DNA of 9,271 bases, taken from the NCBI GenBank assembly GCA_017508505.1, contig JAFVYT010000215.1, positions 1 to 9,271 of the forward strand, written 5' to 3'. A program made the position numbers and the translations under genes. The stretch is from Clostridia bacterium. Lineage in GTDB: Bacteria; Bacillota_A; Clostridia; Oscillospirales; SIG627. Numbering within the stretch: position 1 is the stretch's first letter; the number at the start of each line of letters is the position of its first letter. Below the pieces are notes generated by a model. The model had not been told where the DNA came from and searched no databases. It was given only the letters and a program-made list of their open reading frames with translations. Below, in pieces: positions 7,115 to 9,271 of the stretch.

Positions 7115-7158
7115 ACGCACGATGTTTCGTAAAATAGGATACACGAAAATCCGTGCGT
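7115..7158. promoter_or_regulatory. Imperfect inverted repeat with operator-like copies B and C
   Basis: Left arm ACGCACGATGTTTCGT (7115-7130) and right arm 7143-7158, whose reverse complement is ACGCACGGATTTTCGT, match at 13 of 16 positions and are separated by 12 bases. Each arm is ACGCACG-N3-TTTCGT with only the three middle bases differing. The left arm covers the predicted repressor transcription start, and the right arm lies in the dinB promoter spacer. It is probably a double operator for a dimeric repressor. The repressor mRNA could also fold this sequence into a hairpin close to its 5' end. Confidence 0.6.
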
Positions 7159-7164
7159 TGTCAA
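7136..7164 (-). promoter_or_regulatory. Predicted promoter of dinB
   Basis: On the - strand, a perfect -35 TTGACA (7164-7159), a 17-base spacer and TATCCT (7141-7136, four of six consensus bases). Predicted transcription start near 7129, giving a 5' leader of about 64 bases. An ACGCACG motif starts directly after the -35 box, so a bound repressor would cover the promoter. Confidence 0.65.
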
Positions 7165-7203
7165 TGGAAAATTTATGAAATTTTATACGTAAGAGGTGGA
7201 GCT

Positions 7204-7605
7204 ATGACGTTTGCGGAAAAATTGAAGCGTGCCAGAAAGGAAAAGGGGCTGTCCCAGAGCGCCCTTGCGGAGCGTGCGGGGATCAGCCTTCGCACCCTGC
7301 AGAATTACGAGATGGGAAAGCGATATCCGGCCAGTATGGAGATCGGCCTTTCCTTGGCGACGGCGCTGGGCACGACGGTGCAGGAGCTTTTGTCGGCGGG
7401 GGAGGAGAGCATCGTGAAGGCCGCGACCCCCACGGCCAAGGCACAGCTCGCGGAGCTGGTTCGCGCCGTTTCGGGACTTTTTGCCGGGGGCGAGATCGGA
7501 GAAGAGGATCGGGACGCGGCTATGGAGGCCATCATCGCCGCCTATTGGGCCGCGAAGAAGGAAAGCCGCAAGGCTGAGATGAGTCGGGGAAGGGAAGAGA
7601 AGTGA
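7204..7605 (+). CDS. XRE-family HTH transcriptional repressor
   Basis: DNA-binding regulator of 133 residues. Seen: a Cro/C1-type helix-turn-helix at about residues 5-62, with SQSALAERAG as the positioning helix and SLRTLQNYEMGKRYP carrying the recognition helix. A helical C-terminal domain follows (about 78-122, including LVRAVSGLFAGGEIGEEDRD and AIIAAYWAAKKE) with a charged tail. The size and two-domain layout resemble repressors paired with ImmA/IrrE peptidases, such as DdrO and ImmR. ATG 7204 is chosen because GAGGTGG lies four to five bases upstream and the protein then begins directly with the HTH. A GTG-started extension from 7153 would run through an operator arm and lacks a ribosome site. 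The stop overlaps the next start (GTGA), implying translational coupling. Likely targets, by position, are its own promoter and that of dinB. Confidence 0.9.
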   Translation: MTFAEKLKRARKEKGLSQSALAERAGISLRTLQNYEMGKRYPASMEIGLSLATALGTTVQELLSAGEESIVKAATPTAKAQLAELVRAVSGLFAGGEIGEEDRDAAMEAIIAAYWAAKKESRKAEMSRGREEK

Positions 7606-8081
7606 GCGAGATCCTCCGAATCGCCCATCTTTGCGATTCTCTTGCGGTGCGCTACGGCACCCGCAATCCCTTTCATCTGGCCGACGCCATGGGAATCCGC
7701 GTGGTGTCCTGCCCGGACTTTCGGAATCTGGAGGGGATGTATAAGGTCATTCTGGGGGAGCGGTACGTGTTTTTGAAGGGAAGCCTATCCCGCCGCCGCG
7801 CGGGGGAGATCCTTGCCCACGAGCTGGGACACGACGCCCTCCATCGGGAAATGGGAGAGGACAACATCGTACAGGAAAATTTCCTTGTGGATATGACCTT
7901 AAAGCCCGAGTACGAGGCCAATCTCTTCGCCGCGCAGCTTTTGGTTCCGGAGGAGGAGCTGCTTTCCCTTTTGCAGGGGGGACATAGTGTGGAGGAGTGC
8001 GCACGCACCCTGCGGGTGCATCCTGCGCTGGTTACCTTGAAGACCGCAATTCTGAAGGAAAAACGGCTTTTGCCCGGGTAA
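7602..8081 (+). CDS. ImmA/IrrE-family zinc metallopeptidase
   Basis: Predicted cytoplasmic zinc peptidase of 159 residues from the family that cleaves XRE-type repressors (ImmA on ImmR; IrrE/PprI on DdrO). Seen: the gluzincin motif HELGH at 73-77 in EILAHELGHDALHRE and the downstream segment EYEANLFAAQLLVP (103-116), with Glu105 as the likely third zinc ligand. A short helical C-terminus, SVEECARTLRVHPALV, follows; it lacks the GAF-like C-terminal domain of Deinococcus IrrE, so the protein is nearer the ImmA form. The start is GTG 7602, overlapping the repressor stop by four bases with a GGGAAG-type purine-rich stretch just upstream. No signal peptide is present. The adjoining repressor is the obvious substrate; the activating signal is not evident from sequence. 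Confidence 0.9.
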   Translation: MSEILRIAHLCDSLAVRYGTRNPFHLADAMGIRVVSCPDFRNLEGMYKVILGERYVFLKGSLSRRRAGEILAHELGHDALHREMGEDNIVQENFLVDMTLKPEYEANLFAAQLLVPEEELLSLLQGGHSVEECARTLRVHPALVTLKTAILKEKRLLPG

Positions 8082-8137
8082 AAAGAGCCGAAAAGGGAAA
8101 AAATTCTTTCTTTTTGAAAGGAAAAAAATGAAAGCCC

Positions 8138-8166
8138 TTGCAAAGACGGCGGCAATGTGTTAAAAT
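8138..8166 (+). promoter_or_regulatory. Predicted promoter of ackA
   Basis: TTGCAA (8138-8143), 17 bases, TAAAAT (8161-8166), which is four and five of six consensus bases. The predicted start is near 8173, giving a leader of about 33 bases with AAAGGAA (8190-8196) as ribosome site. The remaining 8082-8137 stretch is A/T-rich with weak hairpins and no clear terminator for the peptidase gene. Confidence 0.6.
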
Positions 8167-8205
8167 TTTCTCACCAATTTATAAGGATGAAAGGAATTTG
8201 CAAAT

Positions 8206-9271
8206 ATGAAAATCTTGGTTATCAACGCAGGATCTTCCTCCGTCAAATACCAGCTGATTGATATGGAAAGCGATACCCTGATGGCGAAGGGTCTCTGCGA
8301 CCGTATCGGCATCGCAGGGGGCAACTTCAAGCATCAGATCCCCGGTAAGGACGCTTACAAGACCGAGGTGGAGATGAAGAACCACGGCGAGGCCATCGCC
8401 CTTGTGGTAAAGACTCTGACCGACCCCGAGCTCGGCGTGATCTCCTCTCTGTCCGAGATCGGCGCTGTGGGACACAGAGTGCTCCACGGCGGTGAGAAGT
8501 TCTCCGGCTCCGTGATCGTCAACGACGACGTGATCGCCGCCATCGAGGAGTGCTGCGAGCTTGGCCCGCTTCACAACCCCCACAACCTCACCGGCATCCG
8601 CGCTTGCGAGGAAATTATGCCCGGTATTCCTCAGGTTGCCGTGTTCGACACCGGCTTCCACCAGACCATGCCCAAGCACGCTTACCTCTATGCTCTGCCC
8701 TACGAGTATTACGAGAAGTATAAGATCCGTCGCTACGGCTTCCACGGTACCTCCCACCGCTACGTTTCTCTCCGCGCCGCCGAGCTGCTCGGCAAGAAGC
8801 CCGAGGAGATCAACGTGGTCACCTGCCACCTGGGCAACGGCTCCTCCATCGCCGCCGTGCAGAAGGGCAAGTGCCTTGACACCACGATGGGCACCACGCC
8901 TTTGGAGGGCATTATGATGGGCACCCGCTGCGGCTCCATCGACCCCGCCATCGTTCCCCTTTTGATGAAGAAGGAAAACCTCACTCCCGACGAGATCGAT
9001 ACCGTGATGAACAAGAAGTCCGGTATCCTCGGTATCACCCAGAAGACCTCTGACAACCGCGACATCGAAGCAGGCGCAAAGGCCGGCGACGAGAGATGCG
9101 TTCTGGTTGAGGCGATGCTGAACCATCAGCTTACCAAGTACGTAGGTGCCTTTGCCGCCGCTATGGGCGGTGTGGACGCCGTTGTCTTTACCGGCGGTAT
9201 CGGCGAGAACAATCCCCACTACAGAGAGTACGTGGGCGAAAAGATTGCCTTTATGGGTGCCGAGATCGACA
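8206..9271 (+). CDS. ackA: Acetate kinase, N-terminal 355 residues (3' end outside window)
   Basis: Cytoplasmic enzyme that interconverts acetyl phosphate + ADP and acetate + ATP, giving ATP by substrate-level phosphorylation in fermenters. Seen: MKILVINAGSSSVKY with Asn7; GHRVLHGG with Arg91; FDTGFHQTMP with Asp148; GFHGTSH with His180; HLGNGSS in the nucleotide-binding lobe; GTRCGSIDP with Arg241; and FTGGIGENN. These fall at the same residue numbers recalled for the Methanosarcina thermophila enzyme, so there are no insertions or deletions up to there. The catalytic Glu near residue 384 is beyond the window edge. The frame stays open to the last base. ATG 8206 has AAAGGAA nine bases upstream and gives the family N-terminus. 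A partner pta gene is not immediately upstream; whether one follows cannot be seen. It has its own promoter and is probably unrelated to the preceding repressor unit. Confidence 0.97.
   Translation, partial: MKILVINAGSSSVKYQLIDMESDTLMAKGLCDRIGIAGGNFKHQIPGKDAYKTEVEMKNHGEAIALVVKTLTDPELGVISSLSEIGAVGHRVLHGGEKFSGSVIVNDDVIAAIEECCELGPLHNPHNLTGIRACEEIMPGIPQVAVFDTGFHQTMPKHAYLYALPYEYYEKYKIRRYGFHGTSHRYVSLRAAELLGKKPEEINVVTCHLGNGSSIAAVQKGKCLDTTMGTTPLEGIMMGTRCGSIDPAIVPLLMKKENLTPDEIDTVMNKKSGILGITQKTSDNRDIEAGAKAGDERCVLVEAMLNHQLTKYVGAFAAAMGGVDAVVFTGGIGENNPHYREYVGEKIAFMGAEID

Noticed and set aside
7066..7164. N-terminal extension of DinB by 33 residues
   Set aside because: It overlaps both promoters and the operator repeats, lacks family similarity, and the ATG at 7065 has a strong ribosome site.
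7175..7192. Five-codon mini reading frame (MKFYT) just before the repressor ribosome site
   Set aside because: No Shine-Dalgarno site and too short to judge; most likely chance in an A/T-rich leader.
7153..7203. GTG-started extension of the XRE repressor by 17 residues
   Set aside because: It has no ribosome binding site, runs through an operator arm and adds nothing family-like, whereas ATG 7204 has a good site and starts at the HTH.
7066..7203. LexA/DinR box in the dinB control region
   Set aside because: No CGAAC-N4-GTTCG-like sequence is present on either strand in this region.
7204..8081. XRE plus ImmA pair as the remnant of an integrated phage or conjugative element
   Set aside because: No integrase, attachment-site repeat or other mobile gene in the window, and the flanks are ordinary chromosomal genes; it remains possible but unsupported.
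8064..8090. Hairpin CGGCTTTT / AAGAGCCG at the end of the ImmA-like gene as a terminator
   Set aside because: Eight pairs with one wobble, overlapping the stop codon and followed by purines rather than a T run, so it is too weak to call.
8179..9219. Long 346-codon open frame on the - strand opposite ackA
   Set aside because: Antisense to acetate kinase, which has every catalytic residue; the composition is that of a shadow frame.

Overview
The window looks like a chromosomal segment of a GC-moderate to GC-rich member of the Firmicutes, probably an anaerobic gut-type clostridium. The reasons are strong AGGAGG ribosome binding sites, sigma-A type promoters, an acetate kinase, a Na+-pumping decarboxylase beta/gamma pair and a type II isoleucyl-tRNA synthetase. 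The taxonomic call is inference; no rRNA or other marker fixes it. No tRNA, rRNA, CRISPR array, transposase or phage structural gene was seen, and no gene-free stretch exceeds about 140 bases.

Left part (1-4843, all +): the 3' part of ileS, then a PiT-type phosphate transporter, its PhoU-like DUF47 partner, the beta subunit of a Na+-translocating decarboxylase and a small OadG-like gamma subunit. Gaps between genes are only 14-18 bases, each gene has a strong Shine-Dalgarno site, and no promoter or terminator was seen until the hairpin at 4818-4843. This reads as one transcription unit joining tRNA charging, phosphate uptake and a sodium pump. The alpha (carboxyltransferase) and biotin-carrier subunits of the pump are not in the window.

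Middle (4921-5792): a single lipoprotein gene with a C39-like papain-fold cysteine peptidase domain behind a Pro/Glu linker. It is closed by a long perfect hairpin that can also serve the convergent dinB gene.

Right-middle (5836-8081): dinB (DNA polymerase IV, - strand) is divergent from a two-gene unit on the + strand. That unit encodes an XRE-family HTH repressor and an ImmA/IrrE-type zinc metallopeptidase whose start overlaps the repressor stop (GTGA). The 138-base divergent intergenic region holds a perfect consensus promoter for the repressor, a good promoter for dinB, three copies of ACGCACG and a long imperfect inverted repeat. One ACGCACG lies in the -35/-10 spacer of each promoter and the third at the repressor transcription start. 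The layout suggests a small LexA-independent damage-response switch: the repressor controls itself and dinB, and the metallopeptidase inactivates the repressor, as in DdrO/IrrE of Deinococcus and ImmR/ImmA of ICEBs1. This is the most interesting part of the window. The linkage to dinB and the operator layout are seen directly; the mechanism is inferred.

Right end (8138-9271): ackA (acetate kinase) with its own promoter, cut by the window edge.
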